Assembly (NCBI GenBank): GCA_019459055.1
Contig: JAIBEI010000050.1
Coordinates: forward strand, 62,001-126,000
Direction: 5' to 3'
Source: Thiobacillus sp.
Lineage (GTDB): Bacteria; Pseudomonadota; Gammaproteobacteria; Burkholderiales; Thiobacillaceae
Length of the DNA: 64,000 nt
A program made the position numbers and the translations under genes. The notes beneath the pieces are model-generated. The model had not been told where the DNA came from and did not search any database. It was given only the letters and a program-made list of their open reading frames with translations. Below, piece by piece: positions 8,115 to 16,713 of the stretch (position 1 is the stretch's first letter; every line of letters starts with the position of its first letter).

Positions 8115-11100
8115 GGCAGCTTGACCTTGACCACGTTGGACAGGCGGCTCAGGTTCCTGTCCGCGTCCCAGGAGCAGATGGCCACGTAGTAGGTGCCCGC
8201 CGACAGGATCTCCAGCCCGGGCTGCCGGGGGGCGCCGAACCAGTTGTGCGGGCGCAGCTCGCGGACGGTGAAGGTTTCGGGTTTGCCGGCCGGCGCCGGC
8301 ACCGGCTCGCCCGCCACATGCTCGGCCATCCAGAAGGCGTCGACCTGGTGCCAGTCCGGGTGGGCGCGCTCTATGTTCTTCGCCTCGGTGCCCGCCTCGC
8401 CGGAGCGGATGTTGTTTTTCGGGCGCTTGCCCCTGGAGCGGGACAGGACCAGTTCCTCGGCCTTCTGCACGATACGCGCCTTGTCCTCGTCGCGCGCGGG
8501 ATGGTCGGTCGGGGCGAACTCGACGATGGGCTTGGTGCTGTACTTCACGAAATAGCGCTCAGCCCGGCCCGTGGGGCCGTCGTCGCGTGGGCTGGTCCAG
8601 GTCAGGGCGATCCCGGAACGGTCGGCGCGGGTGACGCGCAGATCGGCGATGGGGTCCGGCGGCCGGGACGAGCGCTTGGCGACGTTCTGCTGTTCCCAAT
8701 AGACCGTTTGCAGAAACCTGTCCTGGGTCCAGGTTTCCTTGCGCGCGCGCTCGAAATTACGGTAGCGCTCGGCGACGTCCGGCCAGCCGCTGTAATGGTA
8801 GAGAACGGGCCACGCCTGGATCATCCAGTCGTGGCGCTGCGGGGTCACCGTGGCGTCCCTGCCCTCGCCGTAGCCCAGCGGCTTGTTGGGCATGCCGGTG
8901 CGGTTGTTGATCATGCCCAGCCGCGGGTAGTCGAGCACGTGGTGGCTGAAATAGTCGGCCTGCCCCCACAACCCGTCCAGGATGCGCTCGTCGTCGTAGG
9001 TCTTGTATGCCTCGTGCAGCGCGATGGTGCCCATCGCCTCCATCCAGCTCTGCGATTCGGACGTCTGCACCGCCGGCTCGCGCCCGAAAATGCGGCTTAC
9101 AACACTGGCCGCGCTAACGTTCCAGCTGGTCAACTGGCCGTGGCGGTGACGCAGCAGGGCGAGTGCCCGGCGGACCTGCCAGCGGGCAAATTCGTCGTAC
9201 ACCGGGCTGCCGGTGGCGTGGTAGCCGGTGAGGTTGGTGAACAGCATCCAGGCATAGACCCGGCTGTAGTGACCGCGCCGCAACGCGTCCGGGTCGCGCT
9301 CGAACAGGTCGGTGACGGCAAGCGGCTGCATCCTGCCCTGGAACAGGTGGCGGTGCTGGAAATTGATGTCCCAGTTGACGAAGCCGTGGATGGCGTCCAG
9401 CGCGCGCATGTCGCCGGTGAGGGAGTAGTACTCGAACAGGCGGAACAAGGCGTAGTGCTCCATGTCCGGCAGCACCTTGTAGCCGTTCAGGTAGCTGCGG
9501 CCGCCCTTGTACCTCAGCACCTCGCCCTTGGGCGTTTTTTCGGTATAGGTCTGGTCGCTGCGCCACAAATAGAAATCCTTGGGTCCGAAAGCGGTCAGCC
9601 GGTTCCACGCCTCCAGCGCACGGTCGACGGCACGGTAGCGCTCCGCCCCGTTGCCGAAGCGGATGACATTGTCCCGATAGGCCCAGCCGGGGTTGTGGGC
9701 GATGCTCCAGCGGCTGATCGCGAGGTTGCGCTCCAGGTCCGCGAGCAAGCCCGTCCGCAGGAAGCTCAGCCAGCCTGAACTCAGGCTGTCGTGGTGGCCG
9801 CCGGAATTGTAGCTGCGGCTTTCCCCGTGCCTGCCGACACCAATGCTTGGCGGCATCCAGTGCTGGTCGGAGTCGGCGCCACGTGCGGGCTTGCCAGGCC
9901 CCCGGGCGATTTCGAAGTACCAGTTGCCGACATCGGAATACCAGGCAGGTGGCGCACGCGCGAACAGCGGATATTCGAAGGCTTCGGCCACGTCCGCGAC
10001 CCGGGCCTCGCGCGCATCGCCCGTATGAAAGTAATACAGGATGTCGTGCAGGCTGCGCTCACCTAAATCGAGATCGTACGCCGGGCGATCCGCATCGGCG
10101 CGATGGCCGGGACGGTCGGCCTGCACCACCGCCCGGAGCCGCTTCGGCGAGAGACTGATGGCGCGCGGCGCCTGCTCCCACAGGTAGCGCATGGCAACCG
10201 CGACGCCCTTTTCGCCATCGGATATGTCAAGAAAACGCCCCCGCATTCCCGCAGCCCGGGGGCTGTCGATCTTTCCTGCGGCACCCGGTCCGATCTGATA
10301 ACCCCCCTCGTGAACCACCGGACGGCCATATTTCGTCTCGCTGCGGCCGGCGCCCTGGACCAGCCAGCCCTCCTGCAGCGCCGTGACTGGAAAGGACGCC
10401 GCGGCCGGGCTCCCCTGCTTTGCCCTCAGCCCGCCGCCCGTGACGACGGCACGGGCGCCCAGGGTCAGGGTGTGGTCCAGGCTGGCCTCGCGGAACAGGT
10501 GACTCCACTGCGGCTGGGTGCGATCGGCATTTTCGATTGCGTACTCGACCTTGACGTAGCTCTGGCCGCGGTAGAAATGCAGGCGCACCGCATAGTCGTA
10601 CAGCCCGTCCCTGAGGATGCCGCGCCCCCCCTCGGACGGCAGATGGCGCCCGCGTATCACGATCACGCTGCGCAGCGGCGCGGCCATTTCCACCGCCACC
10701 TCCCGCGGCGGGCCGCCGCGGTAAAGGGTTTCTGCAATATTGATTTTTTCCAGGCTGCGCGACTTTTCCCATCCGTGGGTGTTCCATGAAGGGCCACGGA
10801 AGCGCTCCATTTGACGCATTTCCCCTGAGCGCAGCGCCGGGCCGTCGCTGTCGCCGGCCTTCAACACCTGCTTGCCACCGACGCTGACCGATTGCAGCAG
10901 GCTGCCATCGCGCCTGGAAATCGTGGCAACCACCCCGCCGCTATCCACGGTGATGGCCTCGCGGGTTTCCGTGATGCGGATCGGCGCGGAAACCGCCTGG
11001 GCGGGGCGGTCATTGCGCAATTGCAACGTCACCTCGCCATTGGCCGGCACATCCAGCTGGAAATCCAGCAGGACCCAGCGCAGCGAGTTGTCGCGCGCCC

Positions 11101-11374
11101 CGTAGCGGCTGAGGACGGTGAACTGGGCCGGGATCTCGCGCCCCGCCGCGTCGGTCAGGCGCAATTGCCCGACGTCCCGCACCACCCCGACAGGCAGCGG
11201 CACACCCGTGGTGACGGGCCAGTCGCGGCGCACCACGCCGGAATTGTCGCGGATCTGCAGCGGCACGCTGAAGATGCCGTCGCGCCAGCTGTAGGCGCTG
11301 CCGCCATCCAGTGCGGCCGTGGCCGGGGCCACGAAAAACAGGGTCAGGAAAAGCAACAGGATGCGTTGGATCAT
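8111..11374 (-). CDS. Secreted RIFT-barrel (exo-rhamnogalacturonan lyase/YetA-like) protein with C-terminal Fn3-like domain
   Basis: A 1087-residue protein with a signal peptide (about 1-21, ending PATAA). The N-terminal region (about 30-130) resembles the RIFT-barrel domain of the PcRGLX/YetA family of polysaccharide lyases. It contains GVPLPVGVVRD, LRLTDAAGREIPAQF and LRWVLLDFQLDVP. The centre (about 480-850) looks like an alpha/alpha-toroid with many Trp, Tyr and His. The C-terminus (about 905-1087) begins with an Fn3-like PPDPIADLRVTRADRSGIAL and a strand ending TYYVAICSWD. The likely role is cleavage or modification of uronic-acid polysaccharide outside the cell; the bond cut is unknown. 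Its start overlaps the preceding propeller gene by ATGA. Confidence 0.65.
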   Translation of the reverse strand: MIQRILLLFLTLFFVAPATAALDGGSAYSWRDGIFSVPLQIRDNSGVVRRDWPVTTGVPLPVGVVRDVGQLRLTDAAGREIPAQFTVLSRYGARDNSLRWVLLDFQLDVPANGEVTLQLRNDRPAQAVSAPIRITETREAITVDSGGVVATISRRDGSLLQSVSVGGKQVLKAGDSDGPALRSGEMRQMERFRGPSWNTHGWEKSRSLEKINIAETLYRGGPPREVAVEMAAPLRSVIVIRGRHLPSEGGRGILRDGLYDYAVRLHFYRGQSYVKVEYAIENADRTQPQWSHLFREASLDHTLTLGARAVVTGGGLRAKQGSPAAASFPVTALQEGWLVQGAGRSETKYGRPVVHEGGYQIGPGAAGKIDSPRAAGMRGRFLDISDGEKGVAVAMRYLWEQAPRAISLSPKRLRAVVQADRPGHRADADRPAYDLDLGERSLHDILYYFHTGDAREARVADVAEAFEYPLFARAPPAWYSDVGNWYFEIARGPGKPARGADSDQHWMPPSIGVGRHGESRSYNSGGHHDSLSSGWLSFLRTGLLADLERNLAISRWSIAHNPGWAYRDNVIRFGNGAERYRAVDRALEAWNRLTAFGPKDFYLWRSDQTYTEKTPKGEVLRYKGGRSYLNGYKVLPDMEHYALFRLFEYYSLTGDMRALDAIHGFVNWDINFQHRHLFQGRMQPLAVTDLFERDPDALRRGHYSRVYAWMLFTNLTGYHATGSPVYDEFARWQVRRALALLRHRHGQLTSWNVSAASVVSRIFGREPAVQTSESQSWMEAMGTIALHEAYKTYDDERILDGLWGQADYFSHHVLDYPRLGMINNRTGMPNKPLGYGEGRDATVTPQRHDWMIQAWPVLYHYSGWPDVAERYRNFERARKETWTQDRFLQTVYWEQQNVAKRSSRPPDPIADLRVTRADRSGIALTWTSPRDDGPTGRAERYFVKYSTKPIVEFAPTDHPARDEDKARIVQKAEELVLSRSRGKRPKNNIRSGEAGTEAKNIERAHPDWHQVDAFWMAEHVAGEPVPAPAGKPETFTVRELRPHNWFGAPRQPGLEILSAGTYYVAICSWDADRNLSRLSNVVKVKLP

Positions 11375-12660
11375 CCTTCTGCTTTCAGTATTTTTGCCCA
11401 GATCTGGCGCCGGCCGGCTGCGTCCTCCTGCTCGAAGGCGAGCAGGAAATGACTGCTTCCGCCCGCCAACGCAGGCTTGGCAATGCGGTGCGGGGAATCA
11501 TGAAGAATGGTCCAGGCAGGGGTCTTGTCGATGCGTACCCCGGCTCTCGTCAGGCGCGATCCCAGCAGTCGGTTGCGGTCGTTTGGCTTGCCGGAATAGG
11601 CCTGGCGTGCCGCTACCAGGTACATGCCCTGGCCAAAGGCGGCGGCGACCGGCCCGTCCACCGGGACCCCGAGGTTGTAGAGCGTGATCATGCGCTCGGT
11701 ATTCCACTCGGACCACCCCCTGGGTTGTTCCGGGTTGGGGTTCTTCAGTGGGCCCGCCCGCCCAGCATCAAACAATGCCGCGGCAGCGATTCTATTGCCG
11801 CTCCCCGCCCTGCCCCAGCCGGCATAGAGGGCGGAGGACGCGCCGTCGCTGGCAAACCGTCCGCCGCTGCGCCCCAAATGGACGGCGGGCGAGCGCTGTA
11901 CGTCCAGCACAGCCGGCATGCCGTTGTGGACAGCCAGGCGGGCGAAATGCCGGGTAATCATGGTGGCCGCCCCGCCGGACAGGGACCAAGCCTTTTCATC
12001 GGCCCACGACAAGAGCCAGCCGTCGCCGACCCGGGCCAGCGCGTGTTCGCCGCCCCACAGGGCCTTGCCGCGGAATTGCAGCGCTTGGCCCGGCCGTGCG
12101 CGGCCAGCCGCCGGGACCGTCGATGCCTGGAGCCGGTAATGCCGGTCATGGTGCTGCCACACCACCAGGAAGCCGTCGTCCGCTGGCGCCAGGACCGGGC
12201 TGGCCTGGTTCCGTGCCCCGCCGGCGACGAGAAAGCCGTCGGGTTCCCGCACCTTGCCGTCCGGATTCACCCGGGCAGCGTAGACGTCCCAGTCGCGGCC
12301 GTTCCTGAGATCGTGCCAGACCACCAGGAACGTCCCCCCCGAAAATGCGACCTGCGGCTGCTCCTGGCTGGCCTCGACGTTGCAGACGACGATGGGCTGG
12401 CGATCCAGCACGCGGCCGCGGGAATCGATGCGAACGGCGAGGATGTCCGCGCTCTGGCTTTGATGATAAAACCGGCCCTGCTGCCACACCACCAGATACG
12501 TGCCCTTGCCGTCGTGGGCGACGGCCGGGTTCAGCTGGGAGCGCGCGTCGGCCGACATCGGCATGACGGCGACGGCTTCGCCTGCGACAAGCGCCGGCGC
12601 GGCGATGGCGGCCGCGGGCGGCAGGGCAAGAAACGCCGCCAGCAGCGCACGGGCAATCAC
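11371..12660 (-). CDS. Secreted beta-propeller-like repeat protein, function unknown
   Basis: About 429 residues. I chose a GTG start because it overlaps the upstream TGA in a GTGA and is followed at once by a signal peptide (VIARALLAAFLALPPAAAIA). The frame is open further upstream but only as a shadow. The mature part contains several copies of a blade-like unit: P-x-V/L-A followed by (Y/F)LVVW. Examples are GKGTYLVVWQQG, SGGTFLVVWHDLRNG and ADDGFLVVWQHHDRH, spaced roughly 50-60 residues, as in sialidase-type or integrin-type propellers. Blades of this sort often bind sugars or act as extracellular adaptors. It is translationally coupled on both sides, to the NHL gene and the lyase-like gene. 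Confidence 0.6.
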   Translation of the reverse strand: MIARALLAAFLALPPAAAIAAPALVAGEAVAVMPMSADARSQLNPAVAHDGKGTYLVVWQQGRFYHQSQSADILAVRIDSRGRVLDRQPIVVCNVEASQEQPQVAFSGGTFLVVWHDLRNGRDWDVYAARVNPDGKVREPDGFLVAGGARNQASPVLAPADDGFLVVWQHHDRHYRLQASTVPAAGRARPGQALQFRGKALWGGEHALARVGDGWLLSWADEKAWSLSGGAATMITRHFARLAVHNGMPAVLDVQRSPAVHLGRSGGRFASDGASSALYAGWGRAGSGNRIAAAALFDAGRAGPLKNPNPEQPRGWSEWNTERMITLYNLGVPVDGPVAAAFGQGMYLVAARQAYSGKPNDRNRLLGSRLTRAGVRIDKTPAWTILHDSPHRIAKPALAGGSSHFLLAFEQEDAAGRRQIWAKILKAEG

Positions 12661-13958
12661 GGGCCGCCTCCCGGCACGCTGCGCTGCAGACGGAACACCC
12701 GGGTGCCCAGCAAGCCTTCCCCCTCGACAACCTGGGTCATGCCGGACCAGCGGTTCAGCATGCCGTAGAGATTGCCCTGCGCATCGCGCCCGAGCAGGTG
12801 GCTCACCACAAGGATCGTGAGATCGCCATCCGGCTTGAGCTTGCCCTTTGCCGCCGGCTTGACCACGGCAGGACCGCGGCTCTTGTTGGGATGCACCGAC
12901 GCCCGGTACCACTGCCCATTCTGCATCAGGGTCGCGGTCTCTCCGGCGCCGTCCCCCGGTATGCGCCGAATGTTGTATTCGTCTCCCCCGCAAACATAAA
13001 TGGCGGAACCGTCCGATTCCACGGCGACGCTATCCGGGGTGTTAAAAAAAGCCTGCAGAGGCGGGCCATCCCCGGCGAGTTTCTGCGCTTTGTCCCGGGT
13101 TATGAGCCCCGCAACATGCTGCACCTTCCCCGCCGGCGTGATCTTGATGACGGCATCGGGGGTGCGCGAAACGAAATACACATTACCCGCACGGTCGGCG
13201 TCGCCCATCATCACGTTGAGGCTCCCGGACTTGACATCGCTGTACAAAGCAGATGCCGGCCACCTTGCCAGGTAGCGGATTTCCCGCCCGTCTGCCGTCA
13301 TGCGGTAGGCGCCGTAGTCGTCGGCAAGTGTGACCTCGCCTTGCGGCGTCACCGCGACGGCCAGGGTTCCATTGAATGCGACCGTATTCGGGGGTGCCGA
13401 CTCGCCGGGGCCGAGCCGCCGCTTGCCGCCACCCGCCCAGGTATCGACCCGCCACTGGCCATTCGCCTGGTGGATGCGCCGGATGCGTCGGTTGCCACCA
13501 TCGGCGACATAAACCGCGCCGTCCGGGCCACAGGCCAGGTTGTGGACGCGATATTTGACAACCAGCCCGAGACGGAATTCGGCCTGGTGGGCGGCGCCGT
13601 CGCGAAAGCCGGGTTCTCCGGTGCCCGCAAGATGGCTGCGCATGCCGTCCGGGGTGACGATGTCGATGAACTGGCCATAGGCGAGATACAGGTTACCGGC
13701 CTGATCGCCGCACAGCATGGTGGGGGTCCCGCCGGCCTGCTCCACCGGCCCGCCGTCGGGGCCACCCCCAAGAACACCGGTGAAATCGGCCACCCCCCAG
13801 CGTTCCGCCTGCCAGCCGCTTGCCGATACGGCGGCCGATAGGGCAATCAGCAACAGCGTCAAGGCAAGGCGGATGGACAACGGATCAGGCAAAGCGGCGT
13901 CGCGAAAGACGGGCATGGGGTAACGGCAAGACATGCTAGCAGCATAGACAAAATGCAT
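12657..13958 (-). CDS. Secreted NHL-repeat beta-propeller protein
   Basis: Up to 433 residues; starts at 13958, 13934 or 13916 are all possible and none has a clear ribosome site. A hydrophobic stretch (LALTLLLIALSAAVSASG) is the signal peptide. The rest is made of NHL-type blades that pair hydrophobic strands with Gly/Asp turns. Examples are GDQAGNLYLAYGQFI, GPDGAVYVADGGNRRIRRI, TPQGEVTLADDYGAY, ADRAGNVYFVSR and ESDGSAIYVCGGDEYNIRRI. The GNRRIRRI form is diagnostic. NHL propellers usually bind ligands or other proteins. It sits between a kelch-like gene and a second propeller gene, which suggests a common extracellular task. The end overlaps the next gene by GTGA. Confidence 0.72.
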   Translation of the reverse strand: MHFVYAASMSCRYPMPVFRDAALPDPLSIRLALTLLLIALSAAVSASGWQAERWGVADFTGVLGGGPDGGPVEQAGGTPTMLCGDQAGNLYLAYGQFIDIVTPDGMRSHLAGTGEPGFRDGAAHQAEFRLGLVVKYRVHNLACGPDGAVYVADGGNRRIRRIHQANGQWRVDTWAGGGKRRLGPGESAPPNTVAFNGTLAVAVTPQGEVTLADDYGAYRMTADGREIRYLARWPASALYSDVKSGSLNVMMGDADRAGNVYFVSRTPDAVIKITPAGKVQHVAGLITRDKAQKLAGDGPPLQAFFNTPDSVAVESDGSAIYVCGGDEYNIRRIPGDGAGETATLMQNGQWYRASVHPNKSRGPAVVKPAAKGKLKPDGDLTILVVSHLLGRDAQGNLYGMLNRWSGMTQVVEGEGLLGTRVFRLQRSVPGGGP

Positions 13959-13991
13959 GCCGCCGCGCGGGGCGATGCGGTGACGCCCCTC

Positions 13992-15203
13992 TTACAACGG
14001 CCCATCCAGCCTGAGCGCCCACACGGCAGCGGGCTTGCCATGGTCTCCAGTGACCAGAAGAAAGACCTTGTGGAAGCGGTCGTAGACCATCATGTAATTC
14101 ATGCCCAGCGGCTGCAGGTCGGCGTCGGTGAGACGGGTGCAGCGGTTTTGCCCGAGGTCGTAGACGAAGGTACTGCTGGATGGGGCGCGCCCCATCCGTT
14201 TGCGCCGCCCCTTTTTATCCTCGGCAGCATAGGGAATGTTGTCTACCACCAGCAGGAAGACGCCGTGCTCGCTGTCGTAGGCGACGGGGAAATGCTGGCC
14301 GGGGGGGCAGGATGCGTCTTGTGGCGTCTTCTTTTCCCACTTTCCCTTGTCGCCCGCGCGTGCCCCTGGCGCATAGGTCCATACCGTATTGGTGTTGTAA
14401 TAGTCGCCGAAGACCACGAACTTTTTGTGTTTGGTATCGTAGTCCATGGTGTAGTGAATTTGGTGGTGGCTTTCCCGCGTGACGCGCTTCCACTCTTCGC
14501 GCTCCGGCCCGATTTCCCACATCCCCCACTTGTAGGCTGCAATGACGTCCCTGTCGGGATCGTAGGCGGAAGCGGCGGCGAATAATTTCGGGTACGGCTT
14601 GCTGTTGTTTTCGAATATCCGCCACTGGCGGGTTCTCAGATCGTAGATCCAGGTGGGATGGATTTTTGCTTCGGGCAGTTTTTTCCGGATCGGATTGTGC
14701 TCAGGCAGGGCACTGACCACGATGGCGTCGAGCGCGGGATCGTAGACGAGGTTGTCGTAGGTGTGCATGGCCCAGGGCAGCAGGCGGCCAGTGCCGGCGA
14801 TGGCGCGCCCGGCTGCATCCGCCCGGTAGCTTTCCTTCGGCGCGCGGGGGTAATGGGTCTCCCAGCGCCCGGTCACGGGGTCGAATTCGTGGACTTCGTT
14901 GTCCCAGTCGAGGCCGTGGGTATTGGAGCCGAACACCAGGAGAGTGCCGCGCTTCGAGTCGTAGGCGATTCCGGCATGGGCCTGGCGCCGCCAGCTGGCT
15001 TGTGCAGGCTGCGCAAGCAGGCTCCACGTGTTGGGTTTGAGCGCGATCAGACGCGGATTTAACAGTCGTCCCTGCGACGCCGTTCCCGTTGAACGGGCCA
15101 TCCCTGCCGCCCACGCGGCCTGTCCCGAAAACATCAGCAGTCCAGCGACAGCCAGCGCAGGCAGAAGGGCCCGCAGCACATGTCCCTTTCGGGTACGTCT
15201 CAT
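13992..15203 (-). CDS. Secreted kelch-like beta-propeller protein
   Basis: About 403 residues from the ATG of MRRTRKGHVLRALL, which starts a good signal peptide ending QAAWA; a longer start at 15239 is possible. Kelch-type blades repeat the pattern of a Tyr-Asp-(hydrophobic) turn followed by a strand and a Trp. Examples are GIAYDSKRGTLLVFGSNTHG, HEFDPVTGRWETHYP, NLVYDPALDAIVVSAL, IYDLRTRQWRIFEN and MDYDTKHKKFVVFGDYYN. I see at least six blades. Galactose-oxidase-like enzymes share this fold, but no copper-ligand pattern is obvious. It lies directly after the polymerase gene, so its role is probably at the cell surface with the finished polymer. Confidence 0.68.
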   Translation of the reverse strand: MRRTRKGHVLRALLPALAVAGLLMFSGQAAWAAGMARSTGTASQGRLLNPRLIALKPNTWSLLAQPAQASWRRQAHAGIAYDSKRGTLLVFGSNTHGLDWDNEVHEFDPVTGRWETHYPRAPKESYRADAAGRAIAGTGRLLPWAMHTYDNLVYDPALDAIVVSALPEHNPIRKKLPEAKIHPTWIYDLRTRQWRIFENNSKPYPKLFAAASAYDPDRDVIAAYKWGMWEIGPEREEWKRVTRESHHQIHYTMDYDTKHKKFVVFGDYYNTNTVWTYAPGARAGDKGKWEKKTPQDASCPPGQHFPVAYDSEHGVFLLVVDNIPYAAEDKKGRRKRMGRAPSSSTFVYDLGQNRCTRLTDADLQPLGMNYMMVYDRFHKVFLLVTGDHGKPAAVWALRLDGPL

Positions 15204-15251
15204 CGAGCGGCCCGGGGGATCAAGAGGGGATCGTTCCACCTTACCGCCCGG

Positions 15252-16553
15252 CTACTTGTTCCAACGCGCGGCAGGATGGATCTGCGGCCTGGCAGACCCT
15301 TGCCTCGAATCCTGCGGCACCCGGTCCAAAACGCCAGAGAACTTGGCCACCATCACAAGAATAATCATCAGGTGATACGTCAGGTCGAAATAGGCCAGCC
15401 CCAGGAATACCCCCCCCACCCCGTATCCGACCAGGCTGACCTGGATCATCGCGGCCAGGTCGGCCGCCCATTTTCGTTCGGGGTCATTTTTGCACGCACG
15501 GATGACCTGATTGGCGCGCAACCAGGCGAACACCGCCAGCAGGATGAACATGCCGAACCCGATAAAGCCGTGCTCGCCCATCACCTCGAAGTAGATGCTG
15601 TGCACGTCGTGCACCCTGAAGGGCTCGGGAGCGTACTGGCGGAAGGTCGGCGCCCTGAACATTTCAAACCCGCCGCCGGTGATCTTGTCCTTCGCCACAT
15701 TGAATGCGGTATGCCAGGCATTGATGCGCCCCAAGGCTGAAGTGTCTTCCTCGTAGGTCTTGATCGTATTCATGCGGTCATACCATTCCTGCGGCATCAC
15801 CGATGCCATGATCGCGACCGCGATCACCATGTAGATCGTCATGACGAACTTGTGGCGGCTCTTGAACCACAGAAACAAGCCCATGGCAGCCATTGCCACC
15901 AGCCCGCCACGTGATTGACTGCCGATCGCAGCGACCCCGGATAACACCATGGCGGACGCCAAGCCAAAACGCACCCATTGCTGCGTAGCCTGCAAATGCA
16001 AATAGCGGATAAGGGGGATGAGCATCGCCAGCACCAGCGCCATTTCGTTGTTGCCGGAGAAGAAGGTTCCACTCGGCCCCTGCACCCTGAACTGGCCGCC
16101 GTGAAGGATGGTGAAAATGCCGCCCTTGACCCCGTAGTACCCCAATGACAGCGCAATGACCCAGATCATCCAGTGCAGATGCTGGCGTTCCTTGATGACC
16201 ATGATGGTGAGAAACACCATGAGCTGGATTTTCCAGACCTTGTCCCACTGGAGCCAGGCTGCATCAGGGTAGAACGAAAAAAATGTGGTGATGAACATCC
16301 AGCCAATGAACATCAGCAGCAAAATCGTCTCGCGCGTCCAGATCATTTCCTTCTTCTCTTTCGAGAACATGAAGGCCGTGATGGTGACGATGCCCGTGAT
16401 GAAGGCAAACGGCATATCGTAGGCAAAGCCCCAGGCCTGCCGGTGCGGGTTCATGTAGCCGAGCCAGCACCACAGCAGGATGCCGATCCAGGGTCGCTTG
16501 AAGATGAAGGGCAGCACCCCGAACACAACTGCGGTAACAAAGATGTCTCTCAT
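15252..16553 (-). CDS. O-antigen-ligase-like protein, exosortase A system-associated (putative O-glycosylation ligase)
   Basis: A 433-residue polytopic inner-membrane protein with about ten to twelve hydrophobic segments. It matches what I recall of the XrtA-associated O-ligase family. The start is MRDIFVTAVVFGVLPFIFKRPWIG-like. A WCWLGYMNPHRQAWGFAYD loop follows the first segments, and a polar segment GPSGTFFSGNNEMALVLAM lies near residue 175. The large periplasmic loop before the last segments carries MFRAPTFRQYAPEPFRVHD. Family members polymerise repeat units or transfer glycan from a lipid carrier. It is downstream of the CapK-like gene, separated by a REP-like repeat, and upstream of the propeller genes. 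Confidence 0.85.
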   Translation of the reverse strand: MRDIFVTAVVFGVLPFIFKRPWIGILLWCWLGYMNPHRQAWGFAYDMPFAFITGIVTITAFMFSKEKKEMIWTRETILLLMFIGWMFITTFFSFYPDAAWLQWDKVWKIQLMVFLTIMVIKERQHLHWMIWVIALSLGYYGVKGGIFTILHGGQFRVQGPSGTFFSGNNEMALVLAMLIPLIRYLHLQATQQWVRFGLASAMVLSGVAAIGSQSRGGLVAMAAMGLFLWFKSRHKFVMTIYMVIAVAIMASVMPQEWYDRMNTIKTYEEDTSALGRINAWHTAFNVAKDKITGGGFEMFRAPTFRQYAPEPFRVHDVHSIYFEVMGEHGFIGFGMFILLAVFAWLRANQVIRACKNDPERKWAADLAAMIQVSLVGYGVGGVFLGLAYFDLTYHLMIILVMVAKFSGVLDRVPQDSRQGSARPQIHPAARWNK

Positions 16554-16618
16554 GCGGACTCAACTTTCTTGGCCATGGACGGTTTCCTGCCGTGGGCATT
16601 CAGGGAACGGCCCACAAT

Positions 16619-16688
16619 TGTCACTCCGGGCTTGACCCGGAACCCAAGTGCCTGGCTTGACTGGATTCCGGTTTCCTCAGCAATGACG
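16619..16688. repeat. REP-like palindromic intergenic repeat
   Basis: The arms around GTCACTCCGGGCTTGACCCG and CTGGATTCCGG ... CAATGACGA form an imperfect inverted repeat: the outer GTCA(C/T)T and inner CCGGAA(C/T)CCA match their partners. The left arm also folds alone (CCGGG/CCCGG). It fills most of the 160-base gap between the CapK-like and O-ligase genes. It resembles the short repeats scattered between genes in many betaproteobacteria. Confidence 0.6.
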
Positions 16689-16713
16689 AACCCAGAATGA
16701 ATAGAAGTGATTT

